Below are positions 10,601 through 23,200 of a stretch of 64,000 nt of DNA, piece by piece. Under the pieces are notes generated by a model that did not search any database, was not told the DNA's origin, and saw only the letters and a list, made by a program, of their open reading frames with translations. Source of the stretch: Apostichopus japonicus (lineage: Eukaryota; Echinodermata; Holothuroidea; Aspidochirotida; Stichopodidae); assembly GCF_037975245.1 (NCBI RefSeq), contig NC_092566.1:4526001-4590000 (forward strand), read 5' to 3'. The translations under genes were made by a program, and so were the position numbers. Each line of letters begins with the position of its first letter. Position 1 is the stretch's first letter.

Positions 10601-13538
10601 AATCAATCATTCTCTGTTTCTTATGTGTTAATTTTAAGTTCACTCGGTGACAGAAATGTAGTATTATCCAGTAGCTTGAACAGGTTTTGTGAAAAAAAGA
10701 AAAAACAAGAAAAGAAAAAAAGAAAGGGTTTTCTTTTCTTCAAATTTCAAAACATGGCTTCCAAAACACAAACAGCTGTTGCCATTGGTAGTGAAGTAGT
10801 TTTAACAGCAGTAAGCACAAAGTTGAAAACAGTCAACTCTGATCCTGTGGAAGACATCAGTATATGAGAGAATCATAACTTGTCATTTAATAGTTAACAA
10901 ATCCGACGCCTGATTGGTATTTTTTTGTCTTCCCTTTCTTCCTCTCCAGATTGCACCGATCAAGCTGAATAGGTACGGAGAGGATCTTCTGTTCTATCTG
11001 TATTACTCCCATGGAGGCGATGTGTTACAAGTAGCTGCAGCTGCTGAGTTGTAAGTATCTTCTTGGAAATGGAGTATAGCGCCCTCTATTGTGAACTTCA
11101 TAGACCATGGCGTTCTGAACTTTATTTCTCTGTGAGAGCTAGAGAAAAAAACAGTGGGAGCAAAGGACCAGACAAAATAAAAATCTCACTTTTTACCTAG
11201 GGTGGACACTGGGCAGTTAAAGGACCAGTAGGGTGCTCAAGTCTCTGATATTGAGGGCTCCTTGTACCTTGTACCAATAAGTGCTACATTGTGGGCCAAT
11301 TTTATATGACGGGACACCTATCGAGATCTCCAACCATAGCTTCTTAAGAGTTAACTGAAGTAGTTTTTCTTCTTTGTGAATGCCACAGAGATAAAAGAAG
11401 TCGATGCAAGAATTATTAGGAAATTGGAAATTTGTAAAAATCTTTGACTTTATTATTTGAGGTGAAAGTTAATGCTTATGACCTGAATGGTATGAGATTC
11501 TTAGTACCAAGTGGCATCAGAAAATTGATCAAAATCAATTAATATAAAAAAATCTACTTAATTTTTTCTGAACAGCATTTTACATGAGGAGTTTTCACTA
11601 TTTGAAGGAATAATAACTTTACATCATTTCGCTTAGCAAAATTTTTTTTTTTTTTGGTAAGGATGAACACATGGAGTTGTAACAATAAAGAATGTGGACC
11701 AAAGTTCAATACCAGTGTGACCCATTTCCGTTCCTCTTAGCAGTATTTCAAGGGGTGTTTGTGACATGGTATCAAGCCGGTGATTTGGGAATTAAGGAAA
11801 CAGAGATGACTCTCAAAGATAACCCCACTAAAAAGGTTACTAATGGCTATAAAAAAGTTCCTGTTAACTGTTTGTCTAAAGTGGGCAACCTCTGTTTATG
11901 TGGACATAAGCCCTGACATTGTTTTCATAAAGATAAATTCTTTTACAGCAAGTTGTGTTATAGAGATTCTTTAATATAGAAGGATAAAAATGACTAAATT
12001 GTTGTGTTCTAGTCATACTTGTTATACCAATATTCTGAAACATTCCCTCCCTGTCTTGTAAAGATCCCTCAATTAATACATGAAAAGTTTTTGCTATTTG
12101 TTCAGTTATGATATTTTGTTAGCATAGAGCGAGGCTGTAAGGAATATCTGAAAGAAATATCCATATGTCTGTTTGGTAATCCTTTATAGACTAAAAGGAA
12201 ATTTGTGGTAAATAAATGCTTGTTAAAACACCACAGGAACTGTTTGAGGATCAGTTACAGTCATAACATTTGATACAGAGATACAGTCTCACTGTCAGAG
12301 GTCACAGATTAACCGAAATATGTTCATTTCTTTGTTTGAACGAAAATATCTTACTAATTTGATCTGTCTAGTGTTTGCTCTGGGTCTTAAAAGCTGTTTT
12401 CTAGTTGCTGTCATTCTGACATGTAAGTTCTTGCTGTTGTTGTCAGGGTTTGGTATACACTATATGGTAACCTCTTAAAACAAAGAGCAAACAGGTGCTA
12501 TGAATGGATAGTAAAAGTGACATTGCACTGTGGTTTAATTCTGTCCTTCAGCTATGTGGGTTCATCAATACTTTGATCAGATTATCACCACAAAAAGATA
12601 TTATTACACTTGTAAAGGACTGGAGTGAAACTGCTCAAGCAACAAAATTTTCTTAGTCAACTTTACACATGGGTTTAAAGCTTTAGAGTCATGAAAATTC
12701 ATCAGAATACAATATATGTTTGTTTCCTTGTTTCTACTGTAGCAATTTTCAGCCAACGTTGACTAGGTTTTGTAAATAAAAATTTGCGTTTGAAAAAGTG
12801 GTTACAATTTCACGGTCACACATGGTAACTATTGTGTCTGTCAGTGCATATGGTTAAAAAACACAGTATGCTGAGTTAGGCTAGGCGTACAAGTTACTGC
12901 ACACCAGCATACCTAACGTCCGTGTGGTGTTTGGCTAGGCGTACAAGTTACCGCACACCAGCGTACCTAACGTCCTTGTGGTATAGGATGCAATGTTGTG
13001 ACAATATCTCTATCTGTCGTGAACTAATTGTAAAGCTTTTGTATTAGCGCTAACGGTATCAAACTTTATCCTCAGAATTTCAAATAGAATTTCAAATTTT
13101 ATTGGTTGATCTAGAAAGGGCAGTTGAGAATTTTTGTGTTTCCTTTGTTTTTTTTGCTTTAGAAAAATTTGCAAAGATTTTGCTGCATCCAAGTGTGATA
13201 CCACTGGTAAAAAGTATATATAAAGAAAATCTTAGCTCTTTTCAAGTTTGTATGATACCGTATGACAGTGAACTTGTTGAATTTTTCCGCTCGATCTGTT
13301 TTGCCAAAGATACAACCGAGACTGGAGGTACCACAAAGATGAAAGGGTCTGGATCACGAGGGGGCCCGGCATGGAGCCACAGGTGAAGACCCAGACGTAC
13401 GAGAGGGGCGTTTATTATTACTTTGACTATGGCAGGTGGTGTAAGGTCGCCAAGGAGTTCCATCTTGATTACGAAAAGTTAGAAGAGAGGCCTCACTTGC
13501 CTTCCTCCATTGGGCCAAACACACCCATCACTCACTGA
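1684..13538 (+). CDS. CNOT2: CCR4-NOT transcription complex subunit 2 (CNOT2), 5' end missing
   Basis: CNOT2 is a scaffold subunit of the CCR4-NOT deadenylase; its C-terminal NOT box pairs with CNOT3 and docks on CNOT1. Coding exons read: 1684-1787, 2691-2811, 3323-3497, 4086-4183, 4318-4458, 6618-6698, 7441-7578, 8472-8628, 9891-10002, 10950-11050, 13310-13538. All junctions are GT-AG and all phases join, giving about 484 residues; human CNOT2 has about 540. Diagnostic stretches are MSDFPALADR and EDFPALPG, the PGGMLTDPFGMVGLLTFLR block, LALGSDLTTLGLNLNS, RPQDIDFHVPQEYLTNPHI, YGEDLLFYLYY and NRDWRYHKDERVWITRGPG. The NOT box covers roughly residues 338-470 of the visible protein. The second visible exon adds a Pro/Gln-rich run not remembered from vertebrate CNOT2. 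The first exon starts with two bases of a split codon, so the start codon lies upstream. Family identity is essentially certain; the N-terminus is unresolved. Confidence 0.97.
2014..2105. mobile_element. Possible hAT-type terminus with CGGTTAA repeats
   Basis: TAGGGCTGTAACGG followed by several overlapping CGGTTAA and AACCGGTT motifs resembles the terminal repeat of many hAT elements. No matching inverted end was found nearby, so this is at best a fragment. It lies in the first visible CNOT2 intron. Confidence 0.3.
2440..2500 (+). other. CTGA-stem-GAAACGTC motif, Penelope-like or hammerhead-like
   Basis: A perfect 5-bp stem (GATCC at 2457, GGATC at 2467) with a TGCTA loop is preceded by CTGAAGGA and followed by GAAACGTC. 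This layout recalls the conserved core of the hammerhead motifs found at Penelope-like element ends. The 5' core has one extra base compared with CUGANGA, so catalytic ability is doubtful. No Penelope reverse transcriptase or GIY-YIG sequence is seen nearby. Confidence 0.35.
5140..6390 (-). pseudogene. Degenerate, 5'-truncated non-LTR retrotransposon (LINE) reverse transcriptase
   Basis: Read on the minus strand, conceptual translation gives the C-terminal half of a Jockey/CR1/RTE-like reverse transcriptase. A WFSNYLSNREQ segment is followed by GVPQGSILG, then the catalytic FLYADD box (bases 6134-6145 encode YADD), then the NTHKLTLNASKTKVM segment. Further on comes the RQRALYFRNILMYRCVQGLA to SWNSFPPNLK tail at 5298-5639. 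The frame breaks just after SILG (near 6216), and the copy lacks its N-terminal half, so it is inactive. It sits antisense in the CNOT2 intron between 4458 and 6618. The 3' end is AT-rich around 5110-5150; both boundaries are approximate. Confidence 0.85.
7068..7100. repeat. AAT-type trinucleotide microsatellite
   Basis: A short run of TAA/ATA repeats in the CNOT2 intron after 6698. Confidence 0.85.
7270..7439 (+). repeat. TTTGTTTTATTCT-type degenerate repeats forming the polypyrimidine tract
   Basis: About a dozen imperfect copies of a T-rich unit (TTCTTTGTTTTA and variants) end directly at the CAG acceptor of the CNOT2 exon starting at 7441. The array supplies an unusually long uridine-rich tract. 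Confidence 0.8.
7586..7997. mobile_element. 412-bp MITE with terminal inverted repeats
   Basis: The left end TAAAGGCCCGGTCACACTA matches the reverse complement of the right end for about 19 bp. Similarity continues with few mismatches for about 55 bp (CGATATTTTATCG and on). A GAC triplet flanks both ends (7583-7585 and 7998-8000), a possible 3-bp target-site duplication. Three-base duplications occur in PIF/Harbinger elements, but superfamily assignment is uncertain. No transposase is encoded. The left end lies 7 bp inside the CNOT2 intron that starts at 7579. Confidence 0.88.
9162..9497. mobile_element. Probable hAT-like non-autonomous DNA element, 336 bp
   Basis: The left end CAGGGCTTCCCCTGG and the reverse complement of the right end, CAGGGTTTCCCCTG, match over about 15 bp with weaker similarity beyond. 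CAGGG ends suggest hAT. An 8-bp target-site duplication is not obvious, so the copy may be old. It lies in the CNOT2 intron between 8628 and 9891. Confidence 0.5.
12879..12986. repeat. Two-copy tandem duplication, 54-bp period
   Basis: GGCTAGGCGTACAAGTTA at 12879 recurs at 12933, with the following CGCACACCAGC and CCTAACGTCC blocks also repeated. It lies in the last CNOT2 intron. Confidence 0.9.
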
Positions 13539-16500
13539 AAAGGAAGAAGTGTAAACTGCTATCACTCACCTCACCAAGGACGGCATCAGTGTCCTTAAAA
13601 GAAAAAACAATGTCAGATTGTCTCCACAGTTTTCATTTTCTGTCAAATGTAGTGAAAGCTACTCCAGTCTGTCCCATACCTCTTCATTCCTGCCTCCTCA
13701 CCACCCCCCCCCCCCACCTACGAATCCACACCTTTCTTTACCACACCATGTTCATACATTTGATTTTCAAGTTCACAACCAACTATACGCACCATTTTTG
13801 GAAAGAAAGGGTCAGTGTCTAAGGTCTACGCAGTCAGTACTCATCTATGTGATATTAGTAAACCAAAGAGCCTCTACAGTGGTCACCAAAATTGCTAAGA
13901 TATGCTGAAACTGGTCAAAATAATGAATGGTTTTGACATATGTGTAGGGGATACCATCCTGGTCAAGCCCCTTTCCGGCAGGATAAAGTATGGGAGAAGC
14001 TGATAATAAAGGATATGAAAAGAGATGAATGTATCAAAATCTTCCAACAATAAAAATAATTATTTGACAGTTTTGGGGCATCTTTTTACATCTTGGAAAG
14101 GGCCCTTTAGTACTTACGTGTTTTGCAATGTTTCATCATTATGACAAACACTGAGCAAGGTATTCCAATTTTTTAATTTTTTACTTGATTGATTTGGTTC
14201 AGATCAAGCCATGCTCCAGCTTCAGTGTGATGGTCATTATCATCATTGCCTATCCTTGTTTATTGTGATGACCACGGTCAACCAAGTCCTGGTCACTTTC
14301 ACCTGCAGTGGTATTGCAGTGGTGACAATCAAACAGTTGATGATACTGGCCAGTATAATACATTGCACCTCTTTAAAAGTAAACCAAAAGTAAACCTTTA
14401 AAAGATGACTGCTTAGATCTTTTGTTCCATTGTTCTAAAAATGAAATGATAACAAAAGAGGAACACTCTTTGTCTGTGTATCATGTTTCTGTGGTACATT
14501 GTATTGATAGCAGCCTTACCAGGTGTGTGTATGTGTTTGTGTGCCTTTGAACAAAGAACTGGGCAGACCTTTTGTTTACCTTAAGCCAATATGCGTGGAT
14601 ACAATGGGAAGAAAAGAAATATTCAGCAAGGGTAGTGTATTGTGAAATTGAAACTTATGGACAGGAAGGAAATATTATGGCTGATTTTGGAGCAGATTTC
14701 AGGAAGTTTGTACGAAAGGGTTTAGTAGAATAGGAAGTCATTGAGTTTCACTCTCCATTTTATGTAATACGTCTGTTTATTATCTCAGGTAGGTACAGTT
14801 GGGAGTCGTCTGTGTCTTTTGTTGCCAGAAAGTATTGACAAAGGTTGTGTTGAAGTTTTAAAAATAGAGAGAATGCTAAGCAGAGAGAATAAAAGAAAAG
14901 GGGAGACTTTGTTGGGGTTTGTCAACTGATAGTGAATACAATGAATGGTACCATTGCATCCTGCGTGAGGATGATCAGGGTGCTGCATTGTCTAAAGCTA
15001 GGTTTATTTATTTGAATGGGGGAAGGTGGGGGGAGGGGGAGGAGGAGGTAGATATGGGTGATATAATACGAGTAGACACAATCAGGACTAAATTTCAGCG
15101 AGATTTAATGCTCCATCATAGCCTAATGTGAAATCAGTTGTGAGCGGTCAAATATACTTTTGCTGCGTAATGTTCCTCACTTCTTAGGGTAAGGTTGTGA
15201 GAGGGGGGGGGTATGGGTCACAAAGTCAATTTGTGGAGAGTTGCAAAACCATGTAGATGGTGACTATTTATTCCATTAATATAACTAATTTTTTTCATAT
15301 AATTGATTTGTGGGAAAGTAAGATGCACCATATTTACACATACAGTTTGATCTATGCAGCAGAATCTTCTGACCAAATTTGATACCCACTAATCCGATCA
15401 AATATTTTATTCACTTTTTGTCTAGGATTTATTTCGTTAAACATTTTCACTGGGTTTTTCCCCTGCACCGATATCAAAGTACATCAATGCCATCTGTTGC
15501 TGGTGGCATTTCTACCCTGTGTTTATTTTGGCATTCACATAATGAAGGACCCTACTGTGTTGTATTAGAAAGGTCACCGAATTTGAGTGTTGACATTTTT
15601 TATATTTTTGGTTCCCTGTATTGAAGAAACTGGTTATTGTCAGATTAAAGCTTATGGAAATCTGGTTGTCATGGATATTTGGCCGGCTTTCTTTGTTCCG
15701 AGAAAAAGGAGATTATTTTCCGGGAACACTATGAATAAAAGTTGTTTTTCTTGTAGTTGAGATATTTGGACTTCAATGGCGACACATATTTGTAGAGGTA
15801 TCAAGGCTTTGGGGATACAGCTTGAATGTAGCATAGCTGCAATTAGATACCACCGAAAAAAAGTATCGTGTGGTACTTGTTTAGTTCGGGAGGGAAAGAA
15901 CAGGTTTATAAATAATCGTTTGAAATTTGTTTACAAATTTGAGAGCATAGACATGCCTCTCCAAGTTTATAAAGTGAGAAAAGCTTCAAAATTGTATTTG
16001 TTTCTGTGCAGAAAAAGAAAAAAGCACCTGTGATATTTGTTTGGAAGAAATAGCCAATATATATCTGTTTAAGATGGATATTGTCTATGTTAGACCTAAC
16101 TTTTATTAAGAGGGGAGTAAGTTCTGTCCAGTTTGCATTTGGAATTATTTTACAGAAAGAAAGTAATTTCATGTATGAAAACATTTAAGATAATGCTTCT
16201 CACATGCAAGGAATTGATTCCAAAATACCAATGAAAAGCAAGCACAAGCCACAAGTTACTATTGTTGTTGCTTGTGATGGTGGAAAACAAATATTACATT
16301 TTTTTTGGACAATGAAAACTGCTCAAAGAATATAATCATTTCTCAATTTCAAAGGATTTACTAATATTGATCCTTAGTAAAAGACATGACGGGATGTTCT
16401 TCAAAATATTGAGACAAATTAAGTTGATCTGCTGAAAGAAAGCAGCATTAATTTGTTTCTTTTACAAAGATATATACATTAGTTATTAGCGAATGTGCAG

Positions 16501-18540
16501 GGTCCCTGTCACCAATAATGTTCACATGATTTCCACGTGAGCGTGTTGATGCCACAGGTCGCAATGTCATCAGCATGAATATATGAATGAATTTGCGATT
16601 GTACATGCCACATAGGTATGCATTGTTTTCCTGTTACAGTCTGTAGGAAATAGTGGACGTGAACCTTGTTAAATTCAAAAGTTGTTATGAAGTTAAATTG
16701 TTAGCTATGAAAGGGCAAAAAAGGGCCAGGTGTGATCATATTTTTGTTACTTTTCATGTTAGTTTATTTTTTTCAGCAATTTCAACCCAGAAAAATTGTA
16801 TTCCAGAATTTACTGTGAGAAGTATGTGAAGAAATATTAGTAAAGACCACTGGAGACCTTAGTGTGCTATGTGATATTGTTCATGAGGGCGGGGGGGGGG
16901 GGGGGTGGAGGGGGGCAATAAAAGTTCAAATAAAATACTGAGGTTCTTAAATTTCTTCACAGAAGGAAAGACAACATGGTGGTTCGTTAATTTTGGTACA
17001 GTTTATCTTAGGAATAAACGCAGAAAGGATGAAGCGCAAAATCTGCTGTCACTTGAATCTTGGAATGAAATTCCCGCTTAAAGAGTCGATTTGACAGTAC
17101 GATGACGTCATGATGACGTTTAACTTACAGTAATCTTGTTCAGTCTTGAATAAAGTTAAGACACTGATGACTTTACCTTGGTGATGTGTTCAAGCAGCTT
17201 TTGTTTGTGTATGTATCTTGTAATAAAGTTTTGTTGAAAAATCTTCAGAAAACGTGTCTTCGAATTTCTCTTTTTTTGTTAATTTGTTTTGTATCGATGT
17301 CTGCATATCGTTTTAGTGGTGGCATTTGGTAAAAGTTGTAAACCTGTTACTTTGCATATGCTTTGTAAAGGTTTTCGATGTTAAATTGTGTTTCGTTTCG
17401 TGCTAAGATGAGTGCATCCTTAAGCCTCCTTCCCCTCGACTTACCTCCTACACAAAACAGTCATAGTCAAATTTCATGGAATTATTATTACCGCGAAAAA
17501 AATAATTCGTTAGGATAAATGGACAGTTGGAACTCTAGTGCTGTATCGCATCCTGGAGACCAGCAGGCCCTAGAAAATCAACACTACGCCTACACTGCAA
17601 TAAACAGTTCTTAGAAACCATCTTTCAGTGACAGGCGATTGAGTGGCACATGCTGCACTGTAACAATAATTACGTAATATGTAGAAACAAACAACTTTAA
17701 ACTGGATAAATCTGCCGAGGATTAAAAGCTTCTGTTTATCTTCAATAGAATGATCTTTTACAGACCGTGGTTTATCTGTGTTCATTTCCTTGGCATGTGC
17801 ATGCGGTTTGTCGGTTATGTATCAATCCGAACAGATATAAACTATCGAGGTCAGCTACTTTTTGGTCTTCCACCTTTGTCTGGCCCTTTGTTGCCATTGG
17901 TAATAGTCGATATGGTTTATCCAACATTTTGATACATACGTAGGTATACGTATACTACCAACGAACATGTTTCGAGAAACAGTGAGAAGTTTGGCTTTGA
18001 TTTAAAGGGGATGAGCACGAAATGACCTCCAACCTCGAAGCTTCCCGACAATATGAATCCTTTGTGTATTTCGGTCAATTTCATTGTTATGGATTTCCTT
18101 AATTCCTAGCATATTTCAAATTTGAATGGGGGTGGGAAATGGTTGAAACCGATTAGTTTATTCCAACAAAAATATACAAACTGTAACTATATATACCATG
18201 AGCTGACATTATATAAAAAAGAAATTATCACCGTAGGCTACTGAGATGTAGAACTTTCCCCATTTTCTCAGCATAAATGGAATTATATAACTTGAAAATG
18301 GAGACTTATTCCCTTACTGACAGGTTCCCTTTAACGTTAAGACTCATACATATATTATATTGGCCTATATAATGTTACCGAGCACGACGCTATCTAACGT
18401 TATGTGGACCTTCACTTTTAAGGTCATCATTGAACGACAAATGTTTTCGAACTTTTCGCACGTGATCTCATTGTATGTAAATCAAATTCCACATATGAGA
18501 CGGATGTGAATACTTTCTAACAGGAAAGCCTTGCAAGGTT
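13539..18540 (+). other. CNOT2 3' UTR followed by intergenic DNA
   Basis: No further coding exon was recognised. AATAAA signals occur at 14049 (short 3' UTR) and at 17222 (long 3' UTR, with T- and GT-rich sequence after it), so the 3' UTR could be about 0.5 kb or about 3.7 kb. Poly-C at 13704-13715 and poly-G at 16891-16905 lie inside. Short open frames here look like chance. Confidence 0.6.
17222..17227 (+). terminator. Candidate distal CNOT2 poly(A) signal
   Basis: Canonical AATAAA in a T/G-rich neighbourhood, 3.7 kb past the CNOT2 stop. The alternative at 14049-14054 is equally canonical; transcript ends would decide. Confidence 0.35.
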
Positions 18541-18544
18541 ACCG

Positions 18545-18552
18545 TATAAATA
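18545..18552 (+). promoter_or_regulatory. TATA box of the first SapB gene
   Basis: TATAAATA lies 154 bp upstream of the start codon at 18699. A transcription start near 18575 would leave a leader of about 125 nt with no upstream ATG seen. Confidence 0.6.
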
Positions 18553-18698
18553 CGGGGGGTCAAATACTTTAGAATCTCTGTGTATAGTTGAGCTGAAGTA
18601 GACACACATACCGACGTCGTGAAAAGGAAACCTATACGTTTGGACACTTGGAAACAACTCAGATATATTCTTTAATTTCGTGAAATCTAAACAACAAG

Positions 18699-19992
18699 AT
18701 GAGGACCGTTATTCTTTGCTTAGTGGTTGCCTTCGTGGTTCCTAGTAAGTATTTTATATTTTGTATTTTATTCTGTCTTTTCGCAGATTCAACTGAAATT
18801 GATGAGTCAAAGCAAACAGTATTTTATGCGTTAAGTGGTACTAATTGAGTACCGGTCCGTACCCGTACACTATTCTAACCTAGTCAAATATGTCTGTACT
18901 ATACCGAGTGCTCGCCCTATAGTCTGGGTTTATACTCGTAGGATCACTTCTCGTGCTCTTGGCGTTAGTATGAAAATATACTAATACGTGTACAATATTA
19001 CGTATGATCATGTTTACTGAGAGCCTTATACACCCGGGTGTGCATATACCAAGATGGACTCTCGTACCGTATATTCATGCTGAGTGCTTCCCAACTCATG
19101 TACCGAGTTCCCCTGAGCAATTTTCATTCAAACTGCGCGAAATAACTGTATGAGTACTGAAAATAGCAGTCGCGTAGACCAATTCGTTACAGTCTGTATT
19201 AATATTCAAAATAACTTGATATTTATGAATCATAATTATGTTATATCCGCCGCTTCATTCGGCCATCAATCGGGGAATGACCAGTGGGACCAGGAATGGT
19301 CACGTGGGATATTAACACGGTACGGAGGTTAGCCTACTCGTTCACCCCTCTTCTGTCCCGATAATGGTAAGGCCGGTGATTATTTTGAAACCAGACTTTT
19401 ATATTAGCTGGCCTATGCCGAATCGACCTATAGACTTGTTTCGTCTTTCGATATGGTGGTATGAATCTACTTATAATTCAGATCCTCAGTTATATACATA
19501 TTCATGACACTATGCATTGATATCACTGGCGCAAACATGTATTCTAATATTGGGGATGTAAGACGGGTGGGGCGGCGTTGAGGGGGGGGGGAGATGAGGG
19601 TTAGTCAGATACTGCAGTTTGCTGTTTAATATGTAAACAAGCTTTGTTCCAACGTATTTTGTGTCATTGTTAGACTACGGAATTGTTTAAAGCCGTTTAA
19701 TCTGATTAGACGAGACCAATGTTCAAAGTACATGCTATCCTTGAGTGACATCTATGACGCTGTGACGCTAGTCTAAAATAAGGCAATTTGGTGATATAGG
19801 CCTACGTACATAGCCTAATGAGACTATCCAATACAATCATAATAAAAAACAGACACACACATATTCTTACGCAGACTCACAAATAGCAACAATATGTTTA
19901 CTTTCAGTTTATTTTCGTATAAAATTTGTCGTCTAGCTTTATCATTGACAAATTAGGGAAGAAACATCAGAAATCAATGATGGGTTTATAAG

Positions 19993-20061
<69 letters not shown>

Positions 20062-20141
20062 GAAAATCGTAATGAGTTGGAAAATCAAGAACAGTGAAAA
20101 AACTTTCAGCCTCCACCGGGATTCGAACCACGGGCCTCCCG

Positions 20142-20210
<69 letters not shown>

Positions 20211-23200
20211 GCTTGCAGACTCATATAACAACCGGTGTAGCGCACACCGTCGTGTTCGTTTGGCGCTTTCAAATGCTTGATGGAATGACTCACTGTCAGT
20301 GTGACGTCATCATCCCATACAGGAAGATAAGTGGGAGGAGGATTAGAACTTTTACCGCTCTGTACCTTTCCAATATGCGGATTGGAAAGATGGGTACGGA
20401 TGTGGCTCACCTTCCCTACCCCTTCCTCTTCCCCAAGCCTCTCCCCACCCACATCCCTCTCTCCCACGCTCTTTGGCTCTACTGTCGTAGACTGTGGAAT
20501 GGAGGGGTGGATGGATTATCTTCCCAATCCCCTCCACACCCATTTAAATCATATGTTAATCAGACCGAATCATGAGAATTTCAGAACGGATTTTGAAAAT
20601 ATAGTCTCTAATGTCCAAAACGCCAAATTTCACGTAAATATTTCATTTTCATAGAAAGTCCCAAAAAAAGTACTTAGCAAATGCAATTGTAGGACTGTTT
20701 ATTGGTTGGGATAATTTTCGTGTTGCAGATCTCTCCCCACCCAGACCCCACCTGTTGTTTCATCCTGAACTGTTAACGAACACTATTGTATATCTCTTCG
20801 GTTCACTTCCTGTTTATTCCTCCTCACCTTAACCACCGGATGTCTCCTCTTTTTCTTTTCTTCTTGTTTACTAAGAAAGGAAAAGGGTTTTATTGTTTAG
20901 TGTTGTTTATTGTGATCAATTGGTATAGGCAATAGACTTGCGATCTAAGAGTTGCAAGGTTCTTGCAGCCGCTAAATCTTCACAGCCTTTCCTCAGGTGT
21001 TTAACTACAGGGTCCTGCATATATACTACGTCCCTTGATATAAACCTTGACTTTTAACTTTAGAGTTTCGCATTTGCTCCCTGTATCCCGAGTGAAGAGT
21101 CACTTTAGTTTCACCTTCGAGAGAAAGTTATTTTTTCATGCTCCTCTATCCATGTACCTTTAGCTGGGTCGGGTATAACAATTATGATCATTACTGGAAA
21201 AAAAAAACCTTAAGCCTCTTATTCAAAGTTTTCCTATTTATTATCTTGCCATGTTCTGAGCATCGTGTTAACCAAACGGTCACAATTCTAGTTTTCAAAT
21301 TAAACTTCATCAATATATGGTGAATTTTGCAGAGGCTAAAACCTTTAGCAGAAGTTATTTGGTAAACTTTAAATCAGTTACTCACATGCTGACATTTCGA
21401 GAGGCAAATTTACAGATGACATTTAAAGATATTATAACAAAAAAACTTCATGTTTATATAGACTCTATTGATTGCTTTGTTTGCAGTAATAGTAGGATCT
21501 TAAGCCCAATGAAAACAGTTCTCGTCAAAATTCATCAGTAAAAGCCTCTCCCTCCCCCCCCCCCCCACCTTTCTATCGACCTCCTTACACAGTCAAGAAC
21601 TGATTTCAAAGTTGTCACCATCATATCACCTTTCCCAACAGTAAAGACAAGTTACTTTTTTCTTTTTTGCTTGTTCACTCATGGAGCTATAATAGCTCCA
21701 TGGTTCACCCGAGTTCACCAAATCTCAGTTTAAAAACAGGTTTACTTTACATTTGATATATCTTCAAGGATAAGTGGTGCTGGAATTCCCCGTCCCGCCC
21801 CCCCCCCACCCGATACCTATTATATAAATCGATATATCGATATAATCGATAATCGATATATAATTCGAAAGAATATTTGGTTGTGAGGGATATAATAGAA
21901 TTTCTAAATCAATCGATTAATGTTAAGAATTGGTCTGCACTGTTTTATGTCTTCTAGAACTATTGTATATCGACAGAAAAAAAATAAATAGGAAATCAAT
22001 CATTCTTTACATGCATAAAGACATCGTCCCTTTAAACAGGCAAGTCATCTCAATCGTTGACAACATGAAAAATTTGGTCTAAACTGAGAAGCAATCCAGA
22101 CAATTTAATACATTTTAAAGGTGAATGGTTAGAAATCAAATGAAGTATTAAAAATGACATTTTATATTTTTTTACTTAACTTATTTCTTAAATGCATGAA
22201 AACCCGTGGTTTTAAAGGCCTTAAAGACTCGCCCCAAACCGCGTGCGGCCATCTGTTGCCTGCAAGTGACGTTTATTCGTATCGCTACAAAATGCAGACA
22301 GTAATGAAACGTGATACCTTGTTATATTTAGCTGGACCTGAGATGTCCATCGCTGTATCGTTTATACACTGTGCTGTGGGTATTGACCGCAGCTGTATGT
22401 ACTGACTGTACACTATTGTCTAATTACCGACGGTAGCAAGCTGTGTGTGTATTTTCTGGGATCGATGGTGGTGTCTAACACTTATGTTACACCTCATTCG
22501 AAACTAGGCATTACACGTTTCTTTTTGCGCGAGTCTCCACACCCTTTAAAACGTCGTTATTTTATCCACAGGTTATGGGCTGTCCTTAACTAGTCGTCGT
22601 GTCAACTGGAAGAGCTTAATGTACTCCGCGGGTGGAACCGTACAGTGTGACGTCTGCGAAATGGTAGTCGGCGATGTCCAGTCCCTTCTTAAGGGTCAGG
22701 AAACTGAGGTAATACTTTTTTCTTAAATTGCAAAAAAAAAAAAATGGAAAATAGATTGAATGGAATCATTGGTATGATCAATCAGTGGTATATGCAAAGA
22801 CACATATTTTCCTATTATTTTTGTTTAATTAAAACAAGGTGGGGAAGATAATATGTACGATTAACCGCCATCTTGTTGTAGCTCCATGGTTACATGCTTT
22901 GATGCCCCTTTTATTTCAAAATGGCGCAACAGTTTTCTTCACTATCATTAGGTTTCAATAACTAGTAAATAACGGTCATGTCTTTCAGTTAACTTCAGAG
23001 GTCTGTAATTGTGCGAGCCAATATGGAGGCAAACGCATATATTGAATTAATGGCAAGCGCCCTCAAAAATTCAACCATAAAATTAAAATACTGTAATATC
23101 ACGACTGAACTTATTGTCACTTATTTTGAGATGAGAGGGATTACATATGCTGTGGTATTGAATAATCGAATAGTACTATCGATCTTATTGAGGTCAACTA

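Noticed and set aside
10520-10867. 115-residue open frame with a Lys-rich run in a CNOT2 intron
   Set aside because: Sits between two well-supported CNOT2 exons, and the Lys run comes from an A-rich tract.
19967-20575. Frames of about 170 residues with Ile-Tyr repeats
   Set aside because: They run through TA microsatellites; no domain is present.
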